Assembly (NCBI GenBank): GCA_965217935.1
Contig: OZ244581.1
Span: forward strand, 2,418,001 to 2,482,000
From: JBBROS01 sp965217935
GTDB taxonomy: Bacteria; Pseudomonadota; Alphaproteobacteria; Acetobacterales; Acetobacteraceae
DNA: 64,000 bases
Reading direction: 5' to 3'
In this document: positions 34,346-42,889 of the stretch, piece after piece
Numbering within the stretch: the stretch's first letter is position 1
Layout: every line of letters begins with the position of its first letter
Notes under the pieces: generated by a model
What the model was told of the DNA's origin: nothing
Database searches by the model: none
The model's input: the letters and a program-made list of their open reading frames with translations, nothing else
Made by a program: the position numbers and the translations under genes

Positions 34346-35164
34346 TCAACCCTTAAAACCAGCCTCACGCGCCGTTGTGACATGAGGCGGCGACGCGCAA
34401 CCGGCCCGTGCGGGACGCGCCATGTAGTCGCCGAGCACGGCGGCGACCTGGCAGCGGCCCAGCTTCTTGCGTGCGCGGACGGCGGGCTGGCGGGCGAGGT
34501 TGAGGCGGAGCGTGCCGCCGTTGGCGAGCGCGATGCGCAGGGTTCCCTGGCGGATGGCGCGAAGGTAGAGCGGGGCGGCGAGGCCGGGCCTGGGGGTGCG
34601 GCCGGCGGCGATGTCGGCGACGCGCTCGCGGTAGTCGGCGGCGAGGGCCGGGGTGCGGGAGTGATAGAAGCCGGCGGCGGTGAACCAATTGGCGCCGGGC
34701 TCGGATCGAAGCTGGGTCAGGAAGCGGGCGGCGTAGTCGGCGTTGCTGGCCGGGTCGAAGGCGTCCTCGATGGAGACGAAAGCGGCTGGGTGGGATTGCA
34801 GGTTGATCTGGGCGCAACCGACGTCGATCTGGCGGACGCCGCGTTGCAGGGCGAGGCGGGTCCAGGCGACGGCGGCGGGCTTGCTGGCGAAGTAGACGCC
34901 CGCGCCGTCGGCGTTGACCACCCAGGGCCAGGGCTGCAAGCCGGGCAGGCCGGCAATGAGGCGGCCGCTCTCGGCGCGGGCGATGGCAGGGAGGAGGCCC
35001 GGCGCGGTGGCGCGGCGTTGCTCGGCGGCGGAGAGGGCGTCGAGGCACAGCTTGCTTTGCCGCTGGTCCCAGGTCGGCTCCGGCGCGGGCGGCTGGGCGG
35101 CGTCCATCGCCTGCGCGACGGGGCTGGCGAAGAGGATGGCGAGCAGGGCGAAGGTCGTCCGCAT
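34346..35164 (-). CDS. Lytic transglycosylase (SLT domain)
   Basis: A 272-residue exported protein: signal peptide MRTTFALLAILFASPVAQA, then an SLT-like domain with the catalytic Glu in LLPAIARAESGRL, the motif VGCAQINLQSHPAAF (usual form G-x-x-Q-I) and FYHSRTPALAADYRERVADI. It would cleave peptidoglycan between MurNAc and GlcNAc. The C-terminal 80 residues (TLRLNLARQPAVRARKKLGR) have no known domain. Confidence 0.85.
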   Translation of the reverse strand: MRTTFALLAILFASPVAQAMDAAQPPAPEPTWDQRQSKLCLDALSAAEQRRATAPGLLPAIARAESGRLIAGLPGLQPWPWVVNADGAGVYFASKPAAVAWTRLALQRGVRQIDVGCAQINLQSHPAAFVSIEDAFDPASNADYAARFLTQLRSEPGANWFTAAGFYHSRTPALAADYRERVADIAAGRTPRPGLAAPLYLRAIRQGTLRIALANGGTLRLNLARQPAVRARKKLGRCQVAAVLGDYMARPARAGCASPPHVTTAREAGFKG

Positions 35165-35269
35165 GAGCAGCGTGTAGCAACAAACGGGCGCCGCGCCCAG
35201 GAGAAGGCGGGCGGCTTAGACAGGGCCGGGCCGCGGCGATAGGGTGTCACGCTTTGCAAGGAGCCTGTC

Positions 35270-35926
35270 ATGCCTCACGCTTTGATCGTCGGCGCGTCCC
35301 GTGGCCTGGGGCTTGGGCTGGCTCGGGAGATGGTCCGGCGCGGCTGGACGGTGACTGGCACGGTGCGCAAGCCCGCGGACCGGGCCGCGGTCGAGGCGGC
35401 CGGGGCGGCCGCGGCACTGGCCGACACCACGGACGCGGAAAGCCTGGAGGCGCTCAAGTCCGCGCTCGATGCGACCCTGGATTTGCTGTTCATCAACGCC
35501 GGCATTTCCCAGCCGGCGGGCGTGGGGGAAATCGACCCGGACGGGATCGGCCATTTGTTCCTGACCAATGCCGTGGCGCCGATCCGCGCCGCGGCGGCGT
35601 TGATGCCGTGCCTCGCGCCGGACGGGATGATCGCGTTCATGAGCAGCCGGATGGGGAGCGTCGAGCTGACGGGCGACGACCAGCTTTCGATGTATCGGGC
35701 CAGCAAGGCGGCGTTGAACTCGTTGACGCGCGGGTTCGCGGCCCATGCCGGGGAGCGCCCGGTGCTGACGCTGCATCCTGGCTGGGTGCGGACCGACATG
35801 GGGGGCGAGGCGGCGGACCTCGACGTGGACACGAGCGCGCGGGGGCTGGCGGAGGTGATCGAGAGCCGGCGCGGGACGACCGGGTCGGCGTTTATGGATT
35901 ACAGCGGGGCTGAGCTGGCCTGGTGA
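35270..35926 (+). CDS. Short-chain dehydrogenase/reductase
   Basis: A cytoplasmic SDR of 218 residues: cofactor loop ALIVGASRGLGLGLAREMVR, the INAGISQ motif (usual NNAG), FLTNAVAPIRAAAAL, the catalytic Ser in IAFMSSRMGS and YxxxK as MYRASKAALNSLT. It reads LHPGWVRTDMGGEAADLDVD near the end, as in the CsgA-like/YciK-type SDRs. The substrate is unknown. It converges on the M20 peptidase gene. Confidence 0.87.
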   Translation: MPHALIVGASRGLGLGLAREMVRRGWTVTGTVRKPADRAAVEAAGAAAALADTTDAESLEALKSALDATLDLLFINAGISQPAGVGEIDPDGIGHLFLTNAVAPIRAAAALMPCLAPDGMIAFMSSRMGSVELTGDDQLSMYRASKAALNSLTRGFAAHAGERPVLTLHPGWVRTDMGGEAADLDVDTSARGLAEVIESRRGTTGSAFMDYSGAELAW

Positions 35927-35948
35927 GCCTCAGCGATGGGGCCGCGCG

Positions 35949-37232
35949 TCAGACCGGCTCCGTGCCGCACCAATCGGCGACCGTGAGCGCGAGCGCCTGG
36001 GTGACCGCGTGCATCGAGGCCAGGCTCACGCTCTCGTCGATGCCGTGGATGTTGTCGGCATCGGGGCCGTAGCAGGTGGCTTCGGTGCCCTGGTAGAGCG
36101 GGTAGAAGCGGGCGTCGGTGAGGCCGGTGGCGTTGTAGGGGCGGACTGGCTGGCCGGTGACGCGCTGGTGGGACGCGGCAACGGCTTGGGAAATCGCCTG
36201 TTCGGGGGGGAATAGGCAGCCGTCGGCGAGGAAGCCCTGAAAGGCGACCGACACGCGGGCGCCGCGCAGCCTCGGGTCGTTGGCGGCATCGGCGACGAGG
36301 CGTTCGATGGCGTCGCGGACCTCGTGGCAGGAGCGGCCGGGCATGACGCCGACGCGGATGCCGAGCTTGGCGCGGGTGGCGACGCTGCTGGTCCACTCGC
36401 CGCCCTCGATGGCGCCGATGTTGACGTTGAGGGGGTGGTTCTCGGCGGCGAAGGCGGGGTGGCGGTGCTCGGCGCGGTTGATCTCGGCCTCGTAGGCGCG
36501 GATGTGCTCCATCAGGACGGCGGCGGCCTCGATGGCGTTGACGCCGGCGTGCTTCTCGCGGACGTGGGCTGGGCGCCCGGTGACGGTGATCCAGGCCCAG
36601 ACGACGCCGACCTCGGCGGTGTAGAGCGCGGGGTAGCCCGGGCCTGGCTCGGGGATGAGGCAGGCGCCGGGCTTGGGCAGGGCGTGCATGACGGCGAGCG
36701 CGCCGTTGCCGGTGCATTCCTCCTCGATGACGGCGGCGAGCTGGAGTTCGGCTGCGGGCTGCAGGCCGGCGAGGCGGAGGGCCTTGAGGGCCATCGCGAT
36801 GGAGACCAGGCCGGCCTTCATGTCGCCGGCGCCGCGGCCGAACATCCGCCCGTCGCGGATGGCGGGCTCGAAGGGGGGCGTGGTCCAGAGGTCGGCGGCG
36901 CCGTCGGGCACGACATCGACATGGCCCATCAGCATGAGGCTGCGGCCGGCGACGCTGCGGGGGGCGTGGCAGGCGACGACGTTGTCGCGGCCCTGGTAGC
37001 CGATCAGCGGCGGCGAGAAGCCGGGCATGTGCCGCAGGCGGTCCGGGTCGACCGGGACGCGGCGGGGCGCGAGGCCGAGGCCGTCGAACACGCCGGCCAT
37101 CGCGTCGATGCAGCCGGCCTCCTGGCCGAGCAGGCTGCGGTGGCGGACAAGCGTTTCAAGGAGGCGGACGGCCTCGTCCTGGAGGCTGTCGGTCGCGGCG
37201 AGGATGGCGGCTTCGGCGCCCGGGTCGGTCAT
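35949..37232 (-). CDS. M20-family peptidase/deacetylase (ArgE/DapE-like)
   Basis: A 427-residue di-zinc amidohydrolase. Metal ligands are in SLMLMGHVDVVPDGA (His), FGRGAGDMKAGLVSI (bridging Asp), AVIEEECTGNGALA (catalytic Glu and ligand) and ADNIHGIDESVS (His). The dimerisation domain lies between about 210 and 330 (AWITVTGRPAHVREKHAGVN). The family includes acetylornithine deacetylase, succinyl-diaminopimelate desuccinylase and N-carbamoyl hydrolases; the arrangement suits an ArgE-type deacylase but the substrate is not certain. The ATG at 37232 faces mutL, with 84 bases between. Confidence 0.87.
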   Translation of the reverse strand: MTDPGAEAAILAATDSLQDEAVRLLETLVRHRSLLGQEAGCIDAMAGVFDGLGLAPRRVPVDPDRLRHMPGFSPPLIGYQGRDNVVACHAPRSVAGRSLMLMGHVDVVPDGAADLWTTPPFEPAIRDGRMFGRGAGDMKAGLVSIAMALKALRLAGLQPAAELQLAAVIEEECTGNGALAVMHALPKPGACLIPEPGPGYPALYTAEVGVVWAWITVTGRPAHVREKHAGVNAIEAAAVLMEHIRAYEAEINRAEHRHPAFAAENHPLNVNIGAIEGGEWTSSVATRAKLGIRVGVMPGRSCHEVRDAIERLVADAANDPRLRGARVSVAFQGFLADGCLFPPEQAISQAVAASHQRVTGQPVRPYNATGLTDARFYPLYQGTEATCYGPDADNIHGIDESVSLASMHAVTQALALTVADWCGTEPV

Positions 37233-37316
37233 TGGTCTGCCTTTGCGCTGGGGAGGTCCGGGTTTGGGACTGTTTTGGGTTTGTTGGAAGGGTGGAGGGG
37301 TGTGGTATGAGGAGGG

Positions 37317-39056
37317 ATGGGGGGAATTCGCCTGTTGCCGGAGCGGCTGGTCAATCGCATCGCCGCGGGCGAGGTGATCGAACGCCCGGCGGCGGCGGTA
37401 AAGGAGCTGGTGGAGAACGCGATCGATGCCGGGGCGCGGCGGATCGCGGTGACGCTGGAAGGCGGCGGGATCGGGCGGATCGTCGTCGAGGATGACGGGC
37501 ATGGGATAGGGGCGGAGGACCTCGCGCTCGCGGTGCAGCGGCATTGCACGAGCAAGCTCGCGGACGAGGCGCTGGTGCGGATCTCGACCCTGGGGTTCCG
37601 GGGGGAGGCGTTGCCGAGCATCGGGGCGGCGGCGCGGCTGGAGATCACGTCGCGGGCGACCGGGGCCGGGCATGGGTTCCGGATCAGGGTCGAGGGCGGG
37701 CGGGTCGGTGCGGTGGTGCCGGCCGCGGCGCCGGTTGGGACGCGGGTGGTGGTGTCCGACCTGTTCTTTGCCACGCCGGCGCGGCGGAAGTTCCTGAAAT
37801 CGGTGCGGACGGAGGCGGCGCAGGCGGAGCAGGCGGTGGCGCGGCTGGCGTTCGCCGCGCCGGAGGTGGCGATCTGCTGCACCGTCGAGGGGCGGGTGGC
37901 GTTCGACTTGCCGGCGCAGGACGAGGCGGGGCGGGTCGCGGCCTTGCTGGGTGCGGAGGCGGCGGCAATGCTGCTGCCGGTGGCGGCGGAGCGGGACGGG
38001 ATGCGGCTCTCGGGGTTCGCCGCGTCGCCGGCGCATACGCGGGCGAGTGCGGCGATGCAGTCGCTGGTGGTCAACCGGCGGCCAGTCGCGGACCCGGCGC
38101 TGCGGATGGCGGTGCGGGCGGCGTACCGCGAGGTGATCGAGGCGGGACGCCACGCGGTGGTGGCGTTGCGGCTCGAGGTGCCGGCGGAGCGGGTGGACGT
38201 GAACGTGCATCCGGCGAAGACGGAGCTGCGGTTCCAGGACGCGGCGGGGGTGCGGTCGCTGGTGATCGGGGGGGTGCGGGCGGCGCTGGCGGTTGGGGCC
38301 GGGCGGGCGACGCCGGGGTTCGCGCCGCGGGCTGCGGGGCCGCATCTGCACCTCGTGTCGAGCCGGGCGGGGCGGTCGGGTTATGCGGCTGCGGCCGGTT
38401 TCGCGGAGGCGGCGCTGCCGTTCGAGGCCGGGCCGGCGGCGCGGGTCGTGGCGGCGCCAGCGGCGCGGGCGGAGCATCCGTTGGGGGCGGCGGTGGCGCA
38501 GGTGCTCGACACGTATATCCTGGCGGTCTCGTCCGATGGCAACCTGGTGCTGGTGGACCAGCACGCGGCGCATGAGCGGCTGACGCATGAGCGGCTGCTG
38601 GAGCAGCGAGCGGCGGGCGGGGTGCGGAGCCAGGCGTTGCTGCTGCCGGCGGTGGTGGAGCTGCCGCCGGTGCAGGCCGGGCGCCTGCTGGCGGCGAGCG
38701 AGGCGTTGCGGGCGCTGGGGCTGGAGCTGGAGGCGTTCGGGGCGGGGGCGGTGCTGGTGCGAGCCTTGCCGGCGGCGTTGGGGACGCCGGAGGCCGGGCC
38801 TTTGCTGCGGGATCTGGCCGATACGCTGATCGAGACGGGGGAGGCGACGCCGCTGGAGGCGCTGCTGGATGCGGCGCTGGCGCGGCTCGCGTGCCACGGC
38901 AGCATCCGGGCGGGGCGGCGGCTCAGCCAGGCGGAGATGGATGCGCTGCTGCGGCAGATGGAGGCGACGCCGCGGGCGGCGACGTGCAGCCACGGACGGC
39001 CGACGGTGCTGACGTTGAGCCGGGCGGAGATCGAGAGCTTGTTCGGGCGTCGGTGA
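37317..39056 (+). CDS. mutL: DNA mismatch repair protein MutL
   Basis: A 579-residue MutL. The GHKL ATPase shows VNRIAAGEVIERPAAAVKEL, VENAIDAGARRIAV, EDDGHGIG and LGFRGEALPSIGAAA. The C-terminal dimerisation domain starts near residue 390 and carries NLVLVDQHAAHERLTHERLL, which fits the DQHA(X)2E(X)4E endonuclease motif. This MutL therefore probably nicks DNA itself, in line with alphaproteobacteria lacking MutH. The end reads CSHGRPTVLTLSRAEIESLF. A structured repeat element lies downstream. Confidence 0.96.
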   Translation: MGGIRLLPERLVNRIAAGEVIERPAAAVKELVENAIDAGARRIAVTLEGGGIGRIVVEDDGHGIGAEDLALAVQRHCTSKLADEALVRISTLGFRGEALPSIGAAARLEITSRATGAGHGFRIRVEGGRVGAVVPAAAPVGTRVVVSDLFFATPARRKFLKSVRTEAAQAEQAVARLAFAAPEVAICCTVEGRVAFDLPAQDEAGRVAALLGAEAAAMLLPVAAERDGMRLSGFAASPAHTRASAAMQSLVVNRRPVADPALRMAVRAAYREVIEAGRHAVVALRLEVPAERVDVNVHPAKTELRFQDAAGVRSLVIGGVRAALAVGAGRATPGFAPRAAGPHLHLVSSRAGRSGYAAAAGFAEAALPFEAGPAARVVAAPAARAEHPLGAAVAQVLDTYILAVSSDGNLVLVDQHAAHERLTHERLLEQRAAGGVRSQALLLPAVVELPPVQAGRLLAASEALRALGLELEAFGAGAVLVRALPAALGTPEAGPLLRDLADTLIETGEATPLEALLDAALARLACHGSIRAGRRLSQAEMDALLRQMEATPRAATCSHGRPTVLTLSRAEIESLFGRR

Positions 39057-39107
39057 ATTCGTTTCGGCCGTGAATATTTTCGCGGGTTTGGCGGGACTAG
39101 CCTTTTA

Positions 39108-39202
39108 TCGCCCTCACTGTGTCAGGGCGAATAGAGGCTAGCGCTGCTCTGGACTGGCAATTGACGCCCTAACTTTTCCAGTCAGGGCGATTGCAGTCTA
39201 AA
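39108..39202 (+). repeat. Intergenic repeat element, copy 2
   Basis: Second copy of the 95-base element at 21501-21595. TCGCCCT (39108) pairs with AGGGCGA (39124), making a hairpin just after mutL. A second pair, CAATTGACGCCCT (39158) against AGTCAGGGCGATTG (39180), gives an imperfect long-armed hairpin. Similarity ends at GCAGTC. Confidence 0.7.
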
Positions 39203-39245
39203 GCTGCTATGCTGCGTTAACGACAGGATTTTGCTTCGAGACGAG

Positions 39246-41102
39246 ATGCCTGATACCGCGATACGTCCCAACCGGCTGAAGACCAAAGTGCCTGCGGCCG
39301 AGCTGCCGAGCCAGAACAGCCTGATGACGCTGGCAGTGGCCGTGGTGGTGATCGCGGCGCTGTATTTCGCGCGCGAGGTGCTGATCCCGATCACGCTTGC
39401 GGTGCTGCTGAGCTTCGTGCTGGCGCCGTTGGTGGAGCGGCTGCGGCGGCTGGGGCTTTGGCGGGTGCCGGCGGTGTTCCTGGCGGTGCTGTTGACGCTG
39501 AGCGTGATCGTGGTGCTGGGCGGGATCATCGGCACGCAGGTGGCGCAGTTGGCGAACCGGGCGCCGGTCTATGCCTATACGATCCAGCAGAAGGTGGACT
39601 TGGTGCGCGGGTTCACCACCGAGCAGTTGTCGGCGCTTGCCAAGCGGCTGGGGCGGGACGCGCAGGCGCCGAAGCCGGCGCCTGAATCGCAGGCGGGCGA
39701 TGCCGCGCCGCCCCCGGTGCCCGTCGAGGTGCATCAGCCGCCGCCGACGCCGTTGCAGTTGGCGGAGGAGATCGTCACGCCGGCGCTGGGGCCGCTGGGG
39801 TCGGTCGGGATCATGCTGGTGGTGGCGATCTTCATCCTGATGCAGATGGAGGATCTGCGGGACCGGATGATCCGGCTATTCGGATCGGGGGACTTGCATC
39901 GGACGACGGTGGCGATGGACGACGCTGCGGCGCGGCTGAGCCGGTATTTCCTGACGCAGTTGACGATGAATGCCGGGTTCGGGCTGGTGGTGGGGATTGG
40001 GCTGTTCATCATCGGCGTGCCAAGCCCGGCGCTGTTCGGCATCATGGCCGCGTTGTTCCGGTTCGTGCCTTACGTGGGAGCGGTGGGCGCTGCCGCGTTG
40101 CCGCTGGTGCTGGCGGCGGCGGTTGACCCCGGTTGGGGCATGGTGGCCGAGACGGCGGCGATGTTCCTGGTGATCGAGACGGTCACCGGGCAATTGATCG
40201 AGCCGTTGGCTTATGGGCACAGCACGGGCTTGTCGCCGGTGTCGGTGGTGGTGGCGGCGATCTTCTGGGCTTGGCTGTGGGGGCCGGTCGGGCTGATTTT
40301 GTCGATGCCGCTGACGCTTTGCCTGGTGGTGCTGGGGCGGCACGTGCAGCATTTGCAGTTCATCGACGTGCTGCTGGGGGACCAGCCGGCTCTGACCCCG
40401 GCGGAGAGCTTCTATCAGCGGATGCTGGCCGATGACGCCGACGAGGCGCTGGACCAGGCGGAAGTTTACCTGCGGGACCACTCGCTCTCGGCTTATTACG
40501 ACGAGGTGGCGTTGCGCGGGCTGCAGATGGCGGCGAACGACCTGGTCCGGGGGGTGCTGACGCCGGCGCAGCTTGACAACATCCAGGATGCGGTCAGCGA
40601 GGTCGTGGTCGATCTGGCCGATCACGACGATGTGGGCGAGCGCGTAAAGATTGAGGACGGAGTGGCGCTGCCGGCCGTGCTCTGCGTGGGCGGGCGCGGG
40701 GCGCTGGATGAGGCGGCTTGCGCGATGCTGGCGCAGGTGCTGGCCAAGCGTGGGGTGAATGCGCGAGTGGTGCCGCAGGACGCGGTGGGGCGCGGGATGA
40801 TCGAGTCGCTGGATGTGGATGGGGTGGCGATGATCTGCGTTTCGTATATCGAGGCGGCGGGGAGCTTATCGGGGCTGCGGTATCTGATGCGGCGGTTGCG
40901 GCAGCGGGCGCCGGAGGCGCCGACGCTGGTCGGGTTCTGGCATGCGGAACGCGGGCTGGCGGACGACGAGCGGCAGAAGAGCGTTATCGGGGCGGATTAC
41001 TATACGACGTCGCTGCGGGATGCGGTGGCGGCTTGCGTGGCGCGGGTTGGGGGCGGGGGGGAGCAGGCAGCGGAACGGGAGGCGGCGGAGGCTCCGGGAT
41101 AG
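39246..41102 (+). CDS. AI-2E family transporter with C-terminal cytoplasmic extension
   Basis: A 618-residue PerM/TqsA-type membrane protein. The N-terminal helices are LMTLAVAVVVIAALYFA, VLIPITLAVLLSFVLAPLVE and VPAVFLAVLLTLSVIVVLGG. A periplasm-side loop rich in Pro/Ala follows. The conserved second half includes GLVVGIGLFIIGVPSPALFG, FRFVPYVGAVGAAALPLVLA and MFLVIETVTGQLIEPLAYGH. After FWAWLWGPVGLILSMPLTLC comes a soluble domain of about 230 residues with LGDQPALTPAESFYQRMLAD and PAVLCVGGRGALDEAACAML, which ordinary members of about 350 residues lack. The substrate is unproven; the family name comes from TqsA. Starts at 39231 (TTG) and 39246 (ATG) are both possible. Confidence 0.85.
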   Translation: MPDTAIRPNRLKTKVPAAELPSQNSLMTLAVAVVVIAALYFAREVLIPITLAVLLSFVLAPLVERLRRLGLWRVPAVFLAVLLTLSVIVVLGGIIGTQVAQLANRAPVYAYTIQQKVDLVRGFTTEQLSALAKRLGRDAQAPKPAPESQAGDAAPPPVPVEVHQPPPTPLQLAEEIVTPALGPLGSVGIMLVVAIFILMQMEDLRDRMIRLFGSGDLHRTTVAMDDAAARLSRYFLTQLTMNAGFGLVVGIGLFIIGVPSPALFGIMAALFRFVPYVGAVGAAALPLVLAAAVDPGWGMVAETAAMFLVIETVTGQLIEPLAYGHSTGLSPVSVVVAAIFWAWLWGPVGLILSMPLTLCLVVLGRHVQHLQFIDVLLGDQPALTPAESFYQRMLADDADEALDQAEVYLRDHSLSAYYDEVALRGLQMAANDLVRGVLTPAQLDNIQDAVSEVVVDLADHDDVGERVKIEDGVALPAVLCVGGRGALDEAACAMLAQVLAKRGVNARVVPQDAVGRGMIESLDVDGVAMICVSYIEAAGSLSGLRYLMRRLRQRAPEAPTLVGFWHAERGLADDERQKSVIGADYYTTSLRDAVAACVARVGGGGEQAAEREAAEAPG

Positions 41103-41131
41103 GAGTCGACTTCGGTATGCGGCATTCGTAG

Positions 41132-41156
41132 GTGTCTATTTTGTAGATACACTACA
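41132..41156 (+). promoter_or_regulatory. Nested palindromes upstream of mazEF (operator candidate)
   Basis: A short AT-rich patch. GTGTCTA (41132) is an imperfect inverse of TAGATACAC (41144), and within it TGTAG (41142) and CTACA (41152) form a perfect repeat with a 5-base loop. MazE/MazEF complexes usually repress their own promoter through such palindromes, so this is the likely operator. It ends 15 bases before the mazE start. Confidence 0.45.
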
Positions 41157-41171
41157 GTTTGCGAGGTTGAT

Positions 41172-41414
41172 TTGGACGCTGTTGTGAAAAAATGGGGGAA
41201 TAGCTCATCGGTGCGAATACCAGCGGCGATCATGCAGGCGGCCCGGCTTCGTCTCGATCAGCACGTCGACGTGAGGGAAGAGAACGGCCGGGTTATTATC
41301 GAGCCGATGCGGACAAAGACTTATGACTTGGCCGTTCTGGTTACTGGCATCACCGACGATAATCGTCATGGTTCGGCTGATTTGGGGTCGGCGATTGGGC
41401 AGGAGGTTTGGTAG
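41172..41414 (+). CDS. mazE: MazE-type antitoxin (AbrB/SpoVT domain)
   Basis: An 80-residue protein. The N-terminal swapped-hairpin DNA-binding domain reads VVKKWGNSSSVRIPAAIMQA, ARLRLDQHVDVREENGRVII and EPM. The acidic C-terminus (VLVTGITDDNRHGS) is the part that blocks MazF in this family. The start is a TTG at 41172 preceded by GAGG. Its stop overlaps the beginning of the toxin gene, the usual antitoxin-first arrangement. Confidence 0.87.
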   Translation: MDAVVKKWGNSSSVRIPAAIMQAARLRLDQHVDVREENGRVIIEPMRTKTYDLAVLVTGITDDNRHGSADLGSAIGQEVW

Positions 41415-41749
41415 TTGCGTTCGGCTTCGTGCCGGAGGCCGGGGATATTGTTTGGCTGGAGTTTGACCCGCAGGCCGGGCATGAGCAGGCGGGACATCGG
41501 CCGGCGGTGGTGGGTCCGGCGGTTTATAATGGCCGGGCTGGCATGATGATCTGCTGCCCGGTGACGACGCGGATCAAGGGGTACCCGTTCGAGGTCGCGA
41601 TTGCAGGGACGCCGGCGAGCGTTGTGCTGGCTGATCAGGTGAAAAGCCTGGATTGGCGAGTTCGGAGGGCCCGGCACAAGGGGCGTGTCAGTGCAGAGGA
41701 GTTGGCGGAGATCCGGGGTAAGCTGATGACGCTGATCCGGTCATGCTGA
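41408..41749 (+). CDS. mazF: MazF/PemK-type endoribonuclease toxin
   Basis: A 113-residue MazF. It reads VPEAGDIVWLEFDPQAGHEQ, AGHRPAVVGPAVYNGRAGMM, CCPVTTRIKGYPFEVAIAG and VVLADQVKSLDWRVRRARHK, all typical of the fold and of the conserved Arg and Thr residues of the active site. It would cut mRNA at short sequence motifs when the antitoxin is lost. The best start is TTG 41408, very close to AGGAGG (41401-41406) and overlapping the mazE stop; spacing is poor, so the exact start is uncertain. Confidence 0.87.
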   Translation: MVVAFGFVPEAGDIVWLEFDPQAGHEQAGHRPAVVGPAVYNGRAGMMICCPVTTRIKGYPFEVAIAGTPASVVLADQVKSLDWRVRRARHKGRVSAEELAEIRGKLMTLIRSC

Positions 41750-41758
41750 GCTGAAGCA

Positions 41759-42847
41759 TTAAGTTTCCGCTAACGCTTGCTGTCGCAAAACATCAAGCGG
41801 AACGGGTTTGCCGTCCTGCTCTACGTGCCAGAACATCCAGCCATTGCAGCTCGGCGCGTTTTGCACCGCGGCCCCCACCTGGTGGATGCTGCCGCGCGCC
41901 GTGCCGGATATGAGGGTGCCGTCGGCCGCGACCGTGGCCGCGACCCGGCGCTGGCGGTCGGTGAGCACGGTGCCCGCAGGGACGAGGCCGCGCTCGACCA
42001 GGGCGCCGAAGGGGAGGCGGGCGGCGTCGCGCTTGGTAGGGGTGATGGCGATGCCCCCTAGGGCGGCCCGGCGTTCGCGCTTGATGCGGCCGAGCGCGGC
42101 CTCGACGTAGGCGGGGTGGCGTTCGATGCCGATGTAGCGGCGGTGGAGGCGCTTGGCGACCGCGGCGGTGGTGCCGGTACCGAGGAAGGGGTCGAGGACG
42201 ACGTCTTCGGGAAGGGTGCTTGCCAGCAGGATGCGGTGGAGCAGCGCTTCGGGTTTCTGGGTGGGGTGGAGCTTGAGGCCGTGCTGGTTGCGGAGGCGTT
42301 CGGGGCCGGTGCAGAGGGGGATGAGCCAGTCGCTGCGCATCTGCAGGTCGTCGTTGAGGGCTTTCATGGCCTGGTAGTTGAAGCGGTAGCGGCTGTCCCG
42401 GCCGCGCGCGGCCCAGATCAGGGTTTCATGGGCGTTGGTGAAGCGACGGCCGCGGAAGTTGGGCATGGGGTTGGATTTGCGCCAGATGATGTCGTTGAGA
42501 ATCCAGAACCCGAGGTCCTGCAGGATGGCGCCAAGGCGGAAGACGTTGTGGTAGGCGCCGATGACCCAGATGGTGCCGTCTTTTTGCAATAGGCGCCGGG
42601 CTTCGCTGAGCCAGGCGCGGGTGAAGCGGTCGTATTCGGCAAAATCGGCGAAACGGTCCCAGTCGTCGTCGACGCCGTCGACGAGGCTGTCGTCGGGGCG
42701 GCGGAGCTCGCCGCGGAGCTGGAGGTTGTAGGGGGGGTCGGCGAAGACGCAGTCGATCGAGGCGGAGGGCAGCATCTCCATCATCGGCACGCAGTCGCCG
42801 AGCAGAATTTGGTCTAACGGAAGTTCTTCGACGGCGTTCACTGGCAT
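41759..42847 (-). CDS. ccrM: Cell-cycle regulated DNA adenine methyltransferase CcrM
   Basis: A 362-residue beta-class N6-adenine methylase that in alphaproteobacteria methylates GANTC and helps time replication. The catalytic motif IV is FADPPYNLQLRGELRRPDDS (DPPY); the SAM motif is VVLDPFLGTGTTAAVAKRL, which follows it, as in the beta class. The C-terminal extension of about 85 residues (SGTARGSIHQVGAAVQNAPS, GWMFWHVEQDGKPVPLDVLR) is the DNA-binding region characteristic of CcrM. It follows rnhB, the usual neighbour. Confidence 0.95.
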   Translation of the reverse strand: MPVNAVEELPLDQILLGDCVPMMEMLPSASIDCVFADPPYNLQLRGELRRPDDSLVDGVDDDWDRFADFAEYDRFTRAWLSEARRLLQKDGTIWVIGAYHNVFRLGAILQDLGFWILNDIIWRKSNPMPNFRGRRFTNAHETLIWAARGRDSRYRFNYQAMKALNDDLQMRSDWLIPLCTGPERLRNQHGLKLHPTQKPEALLHRILLASTLPEDVVLDPFLGTGTTAAVAKRLHRRYIGIERHPAYVEAALGRIKRERRAALGGIAITPTKRDAARLPFGALVERGLVPAGTVLTDRQRRVAATVAADGTLISGTARGSIHQVGAAVQNAPSCNGWMFWHVEQDGKPVPLDVLRQQALAET

Positions 42848-42889
42848 CCCCTACGCCGCCGAACCTTACAGGATGGGCACGAAGCCGCG

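Noticed and set aside
35949..38993. Very long minus-strand open frame (over 1000 codons) across mutL
   Set aside because: Only its 3' third (from 37232) encodes a recognisable protein (M20 peptidase). The rest is the antisense of mutL, rich in Arg/Pro/His as expected for shadow frames at high GC.
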